DNA from: CBDBZL01 sp031399025
Lineage (GTDB): Bacteria > Pseudomonadota > Alphaproteobacteria > Sphingomonadales > Sphingomonadaceae
Assembly (NCBI GenBank): GCA_031399025.1
Contig: JANNOJ010000003.1
Span: 1-64,000 of the forward strand
DNA: 64,000 nt
Direction: 5' to 3'
The position numbers and the translations under genes were made by a program. Numbering within the stretch: position 1 is the stretch's first letter; every line of letters begins with the position of its first letter. Shown piece by piece: positions 54,809 through 63,686 of the stretch. The notes under the pieces were generated by a model, which saw only the letters and a list, made by a program, of their open reading frames with translations, searched no databases and had not been told where the DNA came from.

Positions 54809-55396
54809 GTGAAGATTTACACACGGGGCGGCGACAAGGGGCGCACCAGCCTGTTCACAGGTGGCCGGGTGGACAAGGACGACAGCCGGATCGAAGCGCT
54901 CGGCAGCATCGACGAGCTGGTAGCGGCGCTCGGGCTGGCCAAGGCAGCGTCCGGCCTGGAACTGGCGGCGCGCCAGCAGATCGAGATGGTGCAGACCCAG
55001 CTCTACCTGGTGATGGCCGATATCGCTGCCGGGGCGCCGGATGCCACTGGCGATGAGCCCGGCGGCGAAGCTGTCGCCAGATCGACGCTCGAATCACGCC
55101 TGCCTGGGGACGTGGCGGCCCGGCTGGAGGCGGCGATCGACCAGCTCGAGGCAGACCTGCCGCCGCTTGCCGAATTCGTCATCCCCGGCGCCTCGCCGGC
55201 CTCTGCCGCCCTGCACCTGACCCGCACCGTGTGCCGCCGGGCCGAGCGCCGCGTGCTCTCGGCGGCGCGCGAACACGTGGTGCCGGAGGAGGTGGGCATC
55301 TACCTCAACCGTCTGTCCGACCTGCTGTTCGTGCTGGCGCGCTGGGTCGATCGCGAAATTCCGGGAGGCGGGACGACCTTCAAGGAGCGGCTTTAG
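54809..55396 (+). CDS. Cob(I)alamin adenosyltransferase, PduO type
   Basis: Transfers the adenosyl group of ATP to cob(I)alamin to make coenzyme B12. The 195-residue helical-bundle protein has the ATP-binding N-terminus KIYTRGGDKGRTSLFTGGRV and DSRIEALGSIDELVAALGLAK, and the C-terminal RTVCRRAERRVL and YLNRLSDLLFVLAR signature. GTG start at 54809 after GGGG. A middle insertion (GAPDATGDEPGGEAV) is a loop. It precedes a sigma/anti-sigma pair by about 100 bp without obvious link. Confidence 0.93.
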   Translation: MKIYTRGGDKGRTSLFTGGRVDKDDSRIEALGSIDELVAALGLAKAASGLELAARQQIEMVQTQLYLVMADIAAGAPDATGDEPGGEAVARSTLESRLPGDVAARLEAAIDQLEADLPPLAEFVIPGASPASAALHLTRTVCRRAERRVLSAAREHVVPEEVGIYLNRLSDLLFVLARWVDREIPGGGTTFKERL

Positions 55397-55492
55397 CGTA
55401 ATCGCCAGGCGGCCGGTCGCTCGCCGGGTTGAGAGCGCGGTTTCCTGTTGCGGTGGCGCGGCGCGCGTGCTGAAACCCGCCGCACGATCGCC

Positions 55493-56056
55493 ATGGCCCA
55501 GACAATCCCCGACGATCAGCTGGCCGGCCAGCTTGATGCGATCGCCCGCAACGAGGTGGCGGGGCTGCACGAGCTGTACGCGGCGACCAAGGCGCGGCTG
55601 TTCGTGGTGTGCCTGGGCGTCGTGCGCGACCGGGAGGCCGCCGAGGATGTCTTGCAGGAAGTCTATCTGAAGGTGTGGAACCGGGCGGCGGGCTACGACC
55701 GGGAGCGCGGCGCGCCCTGGCCGTGGCTGGCGATGATCGCCCGCAACACCGCGATCGACTGGGCACGCGCCCATTCGCGGCGGGCCAGCCTGGACGGGGC
55801 GAAGTACCTGTTGACCCGTGAAGCCGAGTTCGAGCCCGCGGCCGACGAGCAATTGGCGCAGGCCCAGGAGAGCGACCGGGCGATGCGCGCGGTCGAGCAC
55901 CTCGATGAAGCCGCCGCACAATGCCTGCGCGCCGCCTTCATCGAGGGGCTAACCTATTCCGAGGTGGCCGAGCGCGAGGGCCTGCCGCTGGGCACGGTCA
56001 AGAGCCGCATCCGCCGCGCGCTCAAGGTCTTGCGGATGAGGATGGCCGATGGCTGA
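55493..56056 (+). CDS. ECF RNA polymerase sigma factor
   Basis: A 187-residue group IV sigma factor with region 2 (LYAATKARLFVVCLGVVRDREAAEDVLQEVYLKVW, WLAMIARNTAIDWAR) and region 4 (AAQCLRAAFIEGLTYSEVAE, LPLGTVKSRIRRALKVLR). The ATG at 55493 gives MAQTIPDD; an upstream in-frame ATG (55448) gives an Arg-rich tail unlike the family. The end overlaps the anti-sigma gene by 8 bp. It matches the sigK-rskA-like sigma groups found in proteobacteria. Confidence 0.93.
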   Translation: MAQTIPDDQLAGQLDAIARNEVAGLHELYAATKARLFVVCLGVVRDREAAEDVLQEVYLKVWNRAAGYDRERGAPWPWLAMIARNTAIDWARAHSRRASLDGAKYLLTREAEFEPAADEQLAQAQESDRAMRAVEHLDEAAAQCLRAAFIEGLTYSEVAEREGLPLGTVKSRIRRALKVLRMRMADG

Positions 56057-56831
56057 TCCGACCATTCCTCTCGATCCCGAGCTGGACCTGCTCGCGGCCG
56101 AGCTGGCGCTGGGCCTGCTGGAGGGCAGCGAGCGGCTGGCGGCCGAGCGCTTGCGGCTCGAGGACCCCGCCTTTGCCGCCGCGGCCGAGCGCTGGGAGCG
56201 CGAGGGTCTTGCCTGGCTCGAGCAAGCTCCCGACGAGGTGCCGGCGGAGAGTTTATGGGCGCGGATCGAGGCGAGTGTCACACGGCGCCCGGTAGGGGTA
56301 GCAGGGGCGGGTCCGGAGGCGGTCGCGGTTGCCGCGCCGGCGCCGACAGCCGCGAGCGTGCGGGATGCCGGTCCGTGGAAGCCGTTCGCGCTGGCCGCGT
56401 CGCTCGCCGCTCTGGTGTTCGCGGGGCTCTGGGCCTTCCGACCGCAGATGGTCGAGGTGCCGGTAGAGGTGGAGCAGGCCTTTGCGCCCGAGGCGCTGAG
56501 CGTGGCGCAGATCAACGGCGCGGAGGCCGGCATGTTGCTGAGTGCGCTGTACGACCGCGAGACCGGGCGGCTCTACCTGCGCCTCGCCGATATCCCCGAT
56601 CCCAGCCGCGTGCCGCAATTGTGGCTGATCGACGATAGCGGCACCCCGCGCTCGCTGGGCTTCGGGACGCGCGGCGCGGTGAGCGAGCTGGAACTGACGG
56701 CCGAGCAGCAGGCGATCATCGAGAGCGCGGGCACCATCGCGGTCTCGCTCGAAGCGCCGGCCGCCGTCCCGGGCGACACGCCCACCGATGTGCTGGGCGC
56801 GGCCAACCTGGCGCCGTTCGACCAGAGCTGA
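56049..56831 (+). CDS. Anti-sigma factor, RskA/anti-sigma-K type
   Basis: A 260-residue membrane protein predicted to hold the preceding sigma factor. The N-terminal cytoplasmic helical region (residues 8-80) lacks the HxxxCxxC zinc motif, then an Ala/Pro linker, a single transmembrane helix (about 117-135, FALAASLAALVFAGLWAF) and a periplasmic RskA domain (LYLRLADIPDPSRVPQLWLIDDSGTPRSLG). Overlap with the sigma gene indicates translational coupling, usual for such pairs. The stress sensed is unknown. Confidence 0.9.
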   Translation: MADPTIPLDPELDLLAAELALGLLEGSERLAAERLRLEDPAFAAAAERWEREGLAWLEQAPDEVPAESLWARIEASVTRRPVGVAGAGPEAVAVAAPAPTAASVRDAGPWKPFALAASLAALVFAGLWAFRPQMVEVPVEVEQAFAPEALSVAQINGAEAGMLLSALYDRETGRLYLRLADIPDPSRVPQLWLIDDSGTPRSLGFGTRGAVSELELTAEQQAIIESAGTIAVSLEAPAAVPGDTPTDVLGAANLAPFDQS

Positions 56832-56916
56832 GCGGTGCTGGCCAAGCGCTTGGTGCAGGCCTAGGGGCAGGCTCCTCGTTCCCTCGCTCCCTTCATCGCC
56901 GGACCCGAAAGCGCGC

Positions 56917-57834
56917 ATGGCCGATATCGACGACACTCCCGGCGATCACCCGGATCGCAATCTGGCGGAGCGCAAGTTCTACCCGGCGGACCAGGAGGTC
57001 GGCTTTGCGGAGCACAGCCCGCCGCGCACGCCGCAGACCGCGCACCCGGCCTATCGCCTGGCCTTTCGCGACACCGACTTCCTGCTGCGCGACGAATTGC
57101 GCCCGGTGCGCTTCCAGCTCGAGCTGCTCAAGACCGAGATGCTGCTGGAGGAGGCGCGGGTGGGCTCCACCCTGGTGGTCTACGGCTCCGCGCGCATCCC
57201 GCCGCCAGCCGCGGTCGCAGCCGCGCTGGCCGGCGCGGCGGACCTGCCCGAGGACGAGCGCAGGGTAGTCGAGCGCCTGGCGGCCAAGGCCAAGTATTAC
57301 GGCGAGGCGTACAAGCTCGCGCGGCTGGTGAGCGAAAAGGGCATCATCGAGAACGGCGAGCGGCAGTTCGTGGTATGCTCGGGCGGCGGGCCCTCGATCA
57401 TGGAAGCGGCCAACAAGGGCGCTTCGGACGCTGGTGCCGAGTCGATCGGGCTCAACATCGTCCTACCGCGCGAGCAGGCGCCAAATCCGTACGTGACGCC
57501 CTACCTATCCTTCCAGTTCCACTATTTCGCGCTGCGCAAGATGCACTTCCTGCTGCGGGCGCGGGCGGTGGCGGTGTTTCCGGGCGGGTTCGGCACGCTG
57601 GACGAGTTCTTCGAGCTGCTGACGCTCATCCAGACCGGCAAGATGAAGCCTATCCCGGTGCTGCTGTTCGGCCGCGAGTACTGGAACCGCATCGTTGATT
57701 TCGCGGGGCTGGCGGAGGAGGGCGTGATCCACCGGGCGGACCTGGACCTGTTCCGCTGGTGCGAGACGGCGGAGGAGGCCTGGGGCCACATCGCCGGCTT
57801 CTACCAGATTACCGACCCCGCGCCGCCCGGCTAG
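56917..57834 (+). CDS. LOG-family protein (TIGR00730-like nucleotide phosphoribohydrolase)
   Basis: A 305-residue cytosolic protein of the family formerly called lysine decarboxylase. It has FVVCSGGGPSIMEAANKGA and the active-site PGGFGTLDEFFELLTLIQTGK motif of cytokinin-activating-type phosphoribohydrolases (PGGxGTxxE). The N-terminal 100 residues (acidic, FRDTDFLLRDELRPVRFQLELLK) are longer than in short LOG proteins and typical of the proteobacterial group. The start MADIDDTPGD is preferred over an upstream ATG at 56788, which lies inside the anti-sigma gene. Tail-to-tail overlap with thiD by four bases. Confidence 0.9.
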   Translation: MADIDDTPGDHPDRNLAERKFYPADQEVGFAEHSPPRTPQTAHPAYRLAFRDTDFLLRDELRPVRFQLELLKTEMLLEEARVGSTLVVYGSARIPPPAAVAAALAGAADLPEDERRVVERLAAKAKYYGEAYKLARLVSEKGIIENGERQFVVCSGGGPSIMEAANKGASDAGAESIGLNIVLPREQAPNPYVTPYLSFQFHYFALRKMHFLLRARAVAVFPGGFGTLDEFFELLTLIQTGKMKPIPVLLFGREYWNRIVDFAGLAEEGVIHRADLDLFRWCETAEEAWGHIAGFYQITDPAPPG

Positions 57835-58727
57835 GCGAGCGGCGGCACGGCCCGTGCGGGTTGGGTGGGCTCGAGCCGGCGCCCGGCCTGATGTCCCATC
57901 GGCCCGGCGCCGGCGCCAAAGCCGGGGGCGGCCTTGAGGGCGGCGACCACCAAGTCGCCCGCCTTTCGGACCGCGACTGGCAGCTCCTCGCCCTCGGCTA
58001 GGAAGGTCGCGATCGCCGATGCCAGCGTGCAGCCGGTGCCATGCGTGTGGCGCGTGTCGATCCGCTCGTGACTGAACGTCCGCTCGGCCCAGTGTCCCTC
58101 GGCCGACAAGGTGTAGAGGCAGTCGAACACCAGCTCTTGCGTGGGGGCTGTTGCGCCCGCCGGATCAAGCTCCAGCCCTCCTGGCCGATGTCCGCCTTTT
58201 GCCAACAGGGCCGGCGCGCCGGATTGTCTCATCACCTTCTCGCCCGCCGCGGCCATTGCGAACTCGTCTCTAACCTCGGCCATACCGGCAAGTGCGGACA
58301 ATTCGGGGAGGTTCGGCGTGACGAGCGTCGCCAGGGCCATCAGGCGGGCGAAGGCGGCGATGGTGGCCGCGTCCGCCAGCACCGCGCCACTGGTGGCGAC
58401 CATCACCGGGTCGAATACCACGGGCAGGTCGAGACCGACCAGCCGGTCGGCAACGATGTTGGCGATGGCGGGCGAGCCGAGCATGCCGATCTTCACCGCA
58501 TCTGCGCCGATATCCGACAGGCAGGCGTCGATCTGCGCCGCCACCAGTTCGGGCGAGAGCACCTCCACCGCCGTGACCCCGAGCGTGTTCTGCGCGGTGA
58601 TCGCGGTGATCGCGGTCATCGCGTAGCCGCCCAGCATGGTGATGGTCTTGATGTCGGCCTGGATCCCGGCGCCGCCCGAACTGTCGGAGCCGGCGATGGC
58701 GAGGATGCGGGGAGGGGGCTTTGGCAT
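57831..58727 (-). CDS. thiD: Hydroxymethylpyrimidine/phosphomethylpyrimidine kinase
   Basis: Phosphorylates HMP and HMP-phosphate in thiamine biosynthesis. The 298-residue ribokinase-like protein has AIAGSDSSGGAGIQADIKT, VVFDPVMVATSG, TLVTPNLPELSAL and the phosphate/Mg-binding DTRHTHGTGCTLASAIA near the C-terminus. The 25-residue tail after GAGAGPMGHQ is Pro/Arg-rich. The start may be ATG 58727 (used) or GTG 58748 with AGGTCAGG just before it. No TPP riboswitch was seen upstream. Confidence 0.94.
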   Translation of the reverse strand: MPKPPPRILAIAGSDSSGGAGIQADIKTITMLGGYAMTAITAITAQNTLGVTAVEVLSPELVAAQIDACLSDIGADAVKIGMLGSPAIANIVADRLVGLDLPVVFDPVMVATSGAVLADAATIAAFARLMALATLVTPNLPELSALAGMAEVRDEFAMAAAGEKVMRQSGAPALLAKGGHRPGGLELDPAGATAPTQELVFDCLYTLSAEGHWAERTFSHERIDTRHTHGTGCTLASAIATFLAEGEELPVAVRKAGDLVVAALKAAPGFGAGAGPMGHQAGRRLEPTQPARAVPPLA

Positions 58728-58848
58728 GGCCTGGGATAGTCCGCTCACCCTGACCTGATCGAAGGGTCGTCCTTCTTCCCAGCCAGGGCGCGAACAGAAA
58801 AGAACGGTCGCTCGACCAGCTCCGCATGAGTGGTGGAAGGTTGAGATC

Positions 58849-60192
58849 TCACGCCGCCGCCTTCACTGCCGCGCAGATATCGTCCACCACCCGCTCCACC
58901 TGGGCGGCATCGTCGCCCTCAGCCATCACCCGGATGACCGGCTCGGTGCCCGACTGGCGGATCACCACGCGGCCGCCGCCGCCCAGCTCGCCCTCGCCCG
59001 CAGCAATGGCCCGGCGCACGCTCGGCTGCTCGAGCGGATCGCCGACGCCGCCATCGAAGCGCACGTTCTTGAGCAATTGCGGCACCGGATCGAACAGGTG
59101 GAGCAATTCGCTCGCCCGCTTGCCCGATTGCACCAGCGCGGCGAGCACCTGCAGGGCGGCCACGGTGCCATCGCCGGTGGTGGCGTGGTCGAGCAGGATC
59201 ATATGGCCGGATTGCTCGCCACCGACATTGTAGCCGCCGGCGCGCATCGCTTCGAGCACGTAGCGGTCGCCCACCTGAGTGCGCACGACCTCGAGGCCGT
59301 GGCCGGCAAGGAACCGCTCCAGGCCCAGATTGGACATGATCGTGGCGACCACGCCCCCGCCGCGCAGCCGGCCATCGGCGGCCCAGCGGCTGCCGATCAG
59401 CGCCATCAGCTGGTCGCCATCCACCGGCCGGCCCTGCTCGTCGATGACGATGAGCCGGTCGGCATCGCCGTCGAGCGCCAGGCCGATATCGGCGCCTTCC
59501 GCCACCACCCGGGCGCTGATCGCGGCCAGCGAGGTGGAACCCACGCCGTCGTTGATGTTGAGACCGTTGGGCTCCACGCCTAGCGCGATCACCTCCGCGC
59601 CCAGCTCCCAGATCGCCGCGGGGGCGACGGTGTAGGCCGCGCCATGCGCGCAATCGACCACGATCTTGAGGCCGTCGAGCCGCACATCGGCCGGCAGCGA
59701 GGCCTTGACCGCGTGGATGTAGCGCCCGCGCGCATCCTCGATCCGGCGGGCGCGGCCGATCGCCTCGCCCTGCGCCAGCACCTGCTCGCGCGCCATCGCC
59801 GCCTCGATGGCCTCCTCGTCATCGTCCGACAGCTTGAAGCCGTCGGGGCCGAACAGCTTGATGCCGTTGTCGGCGAACGGGTTGTGGCTTGCCGAGATCA
59901 TGACGCCCAGGTCGGCCCGCATCTCGCGGGCGAGCAGGGCGACGGCGGGGGTGGGGAGCGGGCCGGTCATGATCACGTCCATGCCCACGCTGGTGAAGCC
60001 GGCGACGAGCGCGGTCTCCATCATGTAGCCCGACAGCCGCGTATCCTTGCCGATCACCACCCGGTGCTTGTGCACGCCACGAAGGAAATGCTCGCCGGCG
60101 GCCTGGCCCACCTTCATCGCCAGCGCCGCGGTGAGCGTGCCGGCGTTGGCGCGGCCGCGAATCCCATCGGTGCCGAAAAACTCGCGCGCCAT
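58849..60192 (-). CDS. glmM: Phosphoglucosamine mutase
   Basis: Interconverts glucosamine-6- and glucosamine-1-phosphate for UDP-GlcNAc synthesis. The 447-residue protein begins MAREFFGTDGIRGRAN, has the phosphorylated Ser in MISASHNPFADNGIKLFGPDG, the metal-binding DGDADRLI, the sugar-binding GGEQSGH, and the phosphate-binding VRQSGTEPVIRVMAEG (written here from minus-strand codons). Standard length and start. Oriented like thiD, with a 121-bp gap. Confidence 0.97.
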   Translation of the reverse strand: MAREFFGTDGIRGRANAGTLTAALAMKVGQAAGEHFLRGVHKHRVVIGKDTRLSGYMMETALVAGFTSVGMDVIMTGPLPTPAVALLAREMRADLGVMISASHNPFADNGIKLFGPDGFKLSDDDEEAIEAAMAREQVLAQGEAIGRARRIEDARGRYIHAVKASLPADVRLDGLKIVVDCAHGAAYTVAPAAIWELGAEVIALGVEPNGLNINDGVGSTSLAAISARVVAEGADIGLALDGDADRLIVIDEQGRPVDGDQLMALIGSRWAADGRLRGGGVVATIMSNLGLERFLAGHGLEVVRTQVGDRYVLEAMRAGGYNVGGEQSGHMILLDHATTGDGTVAALQVLAALVQSGKRASELLHLFDPVPQLLKNVRFDGGVGDPLEQPSVRRAIAAGEGELGGGGRVVIRQSGTEPVIRVMAEGDDAAQVERVVDDICAAVKAAA

Positions 60193-60353
60193 CCTTCATC
60201 CCGTCACATTACCGAAGCCTGGGTAGCGCATGCCGCCTCCGCGCGGCGATGTCACCCTTTCGCGTAGGAATTGCCTGGCCCGGCAACCTGCGCCATTAGC
60301 GGACGTTGACAGTCCGAGCCCCGAATTGCGTGTAACGAGAAGGACCCACAGAC

Positions 60354-60965
60354 ATGGCTTTCGAACTCATCCAGCTGCCCTACGACAGCGAAGCACTGGC
60401 GCCGGCGATCTCGGCCGAGACCTTCAGCTTCCACCACGGCAAGCACCACAAGGCCTATATCGACAAGACCAATGCCGCGATCGCCGGCACGGATCTCGAG
60501 GGCAAGCCGCTGACGCAGGTCGTCGCCGCAGCGCGCGGCAGCAACCAGGGCCTGTTCAACAATTCGGGGCAGAGCTGGAATCACGGCTTCTACTGGCACT
60601 CGCTCGCCCCCCAGGCGAGCGGGCCGAGCGGCGAGCTGGCGGTGATGATCGACGAGGCGTTCGGTTCGCTCGGCGAGCTCAAGGCCAAGCTCTCGGCGGC
60701 CGGCGTGGGTCATTTCGCCAGCGGCTGGGTGTGGCTGGCCGAAAAGGACGATGCGCTCTCGGTGGAGGAAACGCACGACGGCGATACGCTGGCCGACCAG
60801 GGGTTCAACCCGCTCTTGACCATCGACCTGTGGGAGCACGCCTATTATCTCGATCATCAGAACGCCCGTCCCAACTATCTGGAGGCGCTGATCGAGAGCC
60901 ACCTCAACTGGGATTTCGCCGCCGACAATCTGGCGCGCGGCAAGCCTTGGGAATATCCGGCCTGA
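60354..60965 (+). CDS. sodB: Superoxide dismutase, iron type
   Basis: A 203-residue cytosolic dismutase. Metal ligands are His27 (FSFHHGKHH), His77 (WNHGFYW), and the Asp and His of DLWEHAYYLD. Gln in FNNSGQSWNH at the position typical for iron enzymes (Gln from the N-terminal domain side) favours Fe over Mn. AGGAC precedes the ATG. It is divergent from glmM and convergent with the AI-2E permease, with a perfect hairpin behind it. Confidence 0.96.
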   Translation: MAFELIQLPYDSEALAPAISAETFSFHHGKHHKAYIDKTNAAIAGTDLEGKPLTQVVAAARGSNQGLFNNSGQSWNHGFYWHSLAPQASGPSGELAVMIDEAFGSLGELKAKLSAAGVGHFASGWVWLAEKDDALSVEETHDGDTLADQGFNPLLTIDLWEHAYYLDHQNARPNYLEALIESHLNWDFAADNLARGKPWEYPA

Positions 60966-61052
60966 GGATTGCGCGGCTGATCGACGGGCTCGCTCGTTGG
61001 CCCCCGGGGGTCGGCTTACTCGCGGAGCTGGGGCGCTGGTAGCGGCCCCTCA

Positions 61053-61091
61053 GCCTGCCTGCATCTCGCCCGGGGCGAGATGCAGGCAGGC
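61053..61091. terminator. Perfect 18-bp stem palindrome between convergent genes
   Basis: GCCTGCCTGCATCTCGCC, loop CGG, and its exact complement. It lies between the sodB stop (88 bp before) and the permease stop (82 bp after) of two convergent genes, so it probably ends transcription from both sides. There is no U-tract on either side. Confidence 0.6.
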
Positions 61092-61172
61092 AGCTGAACG
61101 CCGCGGGGGCATGGTCGCCGAACGGCTCCCCAGGGTGAAGCCACGGCGATAGAACGCGGCCGCCGGATGCGC

Positions 61173-62450
61173 CTAATTGGCCTCCTCGGGCTCGTCCTGC
61201 CGGCCGGTGAACAGCGGCTCGCCGAACAGGAAGCCGATGAGATTAGGGCTGCCCAGGTGATCGAACAGGGCGGTGACGGTGAGCAGGATGGGGATCGACA
61301 GCAGCGCGCCGGTCACCCCCCAGATCCAGGTGAAATAGCTGAGCGAGAGGAGGATCATCACCGGGTTCATGGTGAAGCGCACCCCCAGCACCAGGGGGGT
61401 GACAACGTTCGATTCCACCGCGTGCAGGCCGAGGAAGGCGGCGGCGGGGATGAGGCCGAGGACGGGATTGTCGGCGGTGCCAAGGCCGAACAGCGTGAGC
61501 AGCGCGGTCATCACCAGCGGGCCCACATAGGGCAGGAAGTTGAGCAGGGTGGCAAGGCCGCCCCACATGATCGGCGCCTCCAGCCCCAGCGCCCAGGCGC
61601 CCAGCGCAACGACGATCCCGACCCCCAGGTTGATCAGCCCCACGGTGAGGATATAGGCCGCCACCCGGTCCTGCACGTCGCGCAGCACCCGGGCCGCCTT
61701 GAGGCTGGAGCCGAAGCTGTGGCGGTCGAGCAGCAGGCGGCGGCGCAGGCGCACCCGCGCCTCGATCATGAACAGCGCCATCAGCAGGGTGAGCAGGAAT
61801 TCGAGCACCACGGTGGGCGTGGCCAGCGCCAGCTGCTCGAGCATGGTCGGCCCGGCCAGCACCACCTCGCGCCCGCCCTCGCTGCCGGCGATCCGCGAGA
61901 TCTGCGCGTTGAGCTGCGAGACCCAGGCCAGCGCCCCCTGCAGCTGGTTGAAATGCGTGCCGATGCGCTCGATCATCTGCGGCACGGCATCGAACAGCGT
62001 GAATGCCGGGCGCAGGACCGCGGTGAGCGCCAGGGTGATGATCGCCACCAGCACCAGCAGCGCCAGCAGCGAGGCGAGGAAATTGGGCAGCCCGACCATC
62101 GCCAGCCGGTCGGCCAACGGGGAGAGGATGATCGTCAGGACGATGGCCGTCACCAGCGGCAGGAACACCACCGAGCCGATCGACAGCACGAAGGGCAGCG
62201 CGAGGAACAGGCCGACCGAGAGCAGCACGACCAGCGCGGACAGCAGGCGCAGATGCGGGGCTTCGTGGCTCCGATACGGGTGCACGGCGCTGGGCTGATC
62301 GCCCGGAGCATGGGCAGCGTGAACCGCCATGGGAGAGGCGGCAGGCTCGGGGCGCGTGCTTGCCGGCACGCTCGGGGCGGCCCGATCGGATTGGCTGCCG
62401 AACGCGGGCGGCGCCATGTCCCTGCTGCCCTGGTCCGCCTCGATGCTCAT
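61173..62450 (-). CDS. AI-2E family transporter (PerM/TqsA superfamily)
   Basis: A 425-residue membrane protein with about eight transmembrane helices, a soluble domain around residues 155-230, and the C-terminal signature LNFLPYVGPLV, ESNVVTPLVLG and LSYFTWIWGVTGALLSIPILLTVT. The N-terminal 75 residues are a variable Pro/Ala/His-rich tail. Functions in this superfamily range from autoinducer-2 export to ion transport; specific role unclear. The start MSIEADQG (62450) is chosen; the frame continues 110 codons upstream through low-complexity Arg/Pro sequence. Confidence 0.9.
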   Translation of the reverse strand: MSIEADQGSRDMAPPAFGSQSDRAAPSVPASTRPEPAASPMAVHAAHAPGDQPSAVHPYRSHEAPHLRLLSALVVLLSVGLFLALPFVLSIGSVVFLPLVTAIVLTIILSPLADRLAMVGLPNFLASLLALLVLVAIITLALTAVLRPAFTLFDAVPQMIERIGTHFNQLQGALAWVSQLNAQISRIAGSEGGREVVLAGPTMLEQLALATPTVVLEFLLTLLMALFMIEARVRLRRRLLLDRHSFGSSLKAARVLRDVQDRVAAYILTVGLINLGVGIVVALGAWALGLEAPIMWGGLATLLNFLPYVGPLVMTALLTLFGLGTADNPVLGLIPAAAFLGLHAVESNVVTPLVLGVRFTMNPVMILLSLSYFTWIWGVTGALLSIPILLTVTALFDHLGSPNLIGFLFGEPLFTGRQDEPEEAN

Positions 62451-62605
62451 GGCCCACCGCCGATCCCTACCCACCTGCTGCGCTACGCATGGCTCGCCAG
62501 CGGGGCGCAAGCAAGCGGGGAACGGCGGTCGCCAGCACCACTGAACGGGCGGCGCGGGCCAGACCGACCACGGGCCCGAACACCACGGCCCCGCTCGACC
62601 ATGGG

Positions 62606-63235
62606 CTAGCGGGTCGCTTCGGCCTTGCCGCGGCCGGCGGCCACCTCGTCGAGTTCCTCCAGGATGGCGCGGTGCGCCGAGGGGTCGCCGATCGCCCGGT
62701 CGGGAATGTCGCCATCCTCGATCATGCTCGTGAGCGCGGCGCGGGCGCGGCCCACGCGGCTCTTGATGGTGCCCACCGCGCACCGGCAGATGGTCGCCGC
62801 TTCCTCGTAGGAGAAGCCCCCTGCGCCCACCAGGAGCAGCGCCTCGCGCCGCTCGGGCGGCAGGGTGAGCAAGGCCCGGTGGAGGTCAGACAGGTGCAAC
62901 GGTTCTTCCTGCCCGGCAGGCGCGATCAGCACGCGTTCGGCCACGCTCTCGTCGTATTCGCCGCGGAAACGGTTGCGGCGCATGTCGGTAAGGTAGGCGT
63001 TGCGCAGGATGACGAAGGTCCAGGCGCGCATCGAGGTGCCCGGCTCGAACCGGTCCTGCGCCGCCCAGGCCTTGAGCAGGGTTTCCTGGACGAGATCGTC
63101 GGCCATGTCGGGGCGGCCGCACAGGCCCCGGGCGAAGGCGCGCAGATGCGGCACCACACCGGTCAATTCGCGCTTGAACGCAACCTTGTCGTCGGCGCTA
63201 CGCTCGGCCATGGCCGGCTTGGGTTCCTTGCTCAT
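62606..63235 (-). CDS. ecfG: General stress response sigma factor EcfG
   Basis: A 209-residue ECF15-type sigma factor that directs the alphaproteobacterial general stress response. Region 2 (LRAFARGLCGRPDMADDLVQETLLKAW, RAWTFVILRNAYLTDMRRNRFR) and region 4 (LLTLPPERREALLLVGAGGFSYEEAATICRCAVGTIKSRVGRAR) match. The ATG overlaps the nepR stop (ATGA), so sigma and anti-sigma are made together. The divergent promoter at 63571-63597 fits autoregulation. Confidence 0.95.
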   Translation of the reverse strand: MSKEPKPAMAERSADDKVAFKRELTGVVPHLRAFARGLCGRPDMADDLVQETLLKAWAAQDRFEPGTSMRAWTFVILRNAYLTDMRRNRFRGEYDESVAERVLIAPAGQEEPLHLSDLHRALLTLPPERREALLLVGAGGFSYEEAATICRCAVGTIKSRVGRARAALTSMIEDGDIPDRAIGDPSAHRAILEELDEVAAGRGKAEATR

Positions 63236-63423
63236 GGCTTGGGGTTGCTATCGAGCTTCGCGAGCAAGTCCTTAAAGGTGTCGGGTACGGGCTCTTCGAG
63301 CACCTGATCGTACAGCCGCTTCAATCCGCGGGTCCAGTCCGGCTCCTTGGTGGGGTCGCCGCCCTGCTGTTTCAAGCGCGCACCGGGCCTGCCGGGGTTC
63401 TTGTCGGTCTCTGGCTTGGTCAT
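63232..63423 (-). CDS. nepR: Anti-sigma factor NepR
   Basis: A 63-residue protein that sequesters EcfG until PhyR~P binds NepR in its place. The core WTRGLKRLYDQVLEEPVPDTFKDLLAKL carries the two-helix NepR motif (LYDxVLxEPVPD). The N-terminal half is disordered and basic. The start is the ATG giving MTKPETDKN; the open frame upstream is not conserved-looking. Overlap with ecfG as ATGA. Confidence 0.94.
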   Translation of the reverse strand: MTKPETDKNPGRPGARLKQQGGDPTKEPDWTRGLKRLYDQVLEEPVPDTFKDLLAKLDSNPKP

Positions 63424-63570
63424 GCGTGCTAAACTGTCCCACTCAGTCACGATGCCGCGCCGGTCGATCCCCGGGCAGGCGGCCTGCGCCGTAGCGCAAT
63501 TGCCGGCTATGTAAATCCCCGCGCACCTGTCGAGGCGGCGAGCGGACGGGGGTGCGCAATGGGTCGGCTC

Positions 63571-63597
63571 GGAACGAAATGCCCGCGCTCTGGTTCC
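63571..63597. promoter_or_regulatory. Symmetric EcfG-type promoter, both directions
   Basis: GGAAC-N17-GTTCC. Because the two boxes are each other's reverse complement, the same 27 bp reads as a GGAAC-N16-(C/G)GTT promoter on both strands. The minus-strand copy (…CGTT) is the better consensus match and points to nepR-ecfG (148 bp away); the plus-strand copy points to the CHASE-domain sensor gene (start about 90 bp away). Confidence 0.8.
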
Positions 63598-63686
63598 CCG
63601 ATGCAAGCAGCGGTAACTCAGATCCCGTTACTGGTCGCGGGTCCACGTTGCCATGAGCCGCGCAACCCGCCGGCTGGGGATGAGAG

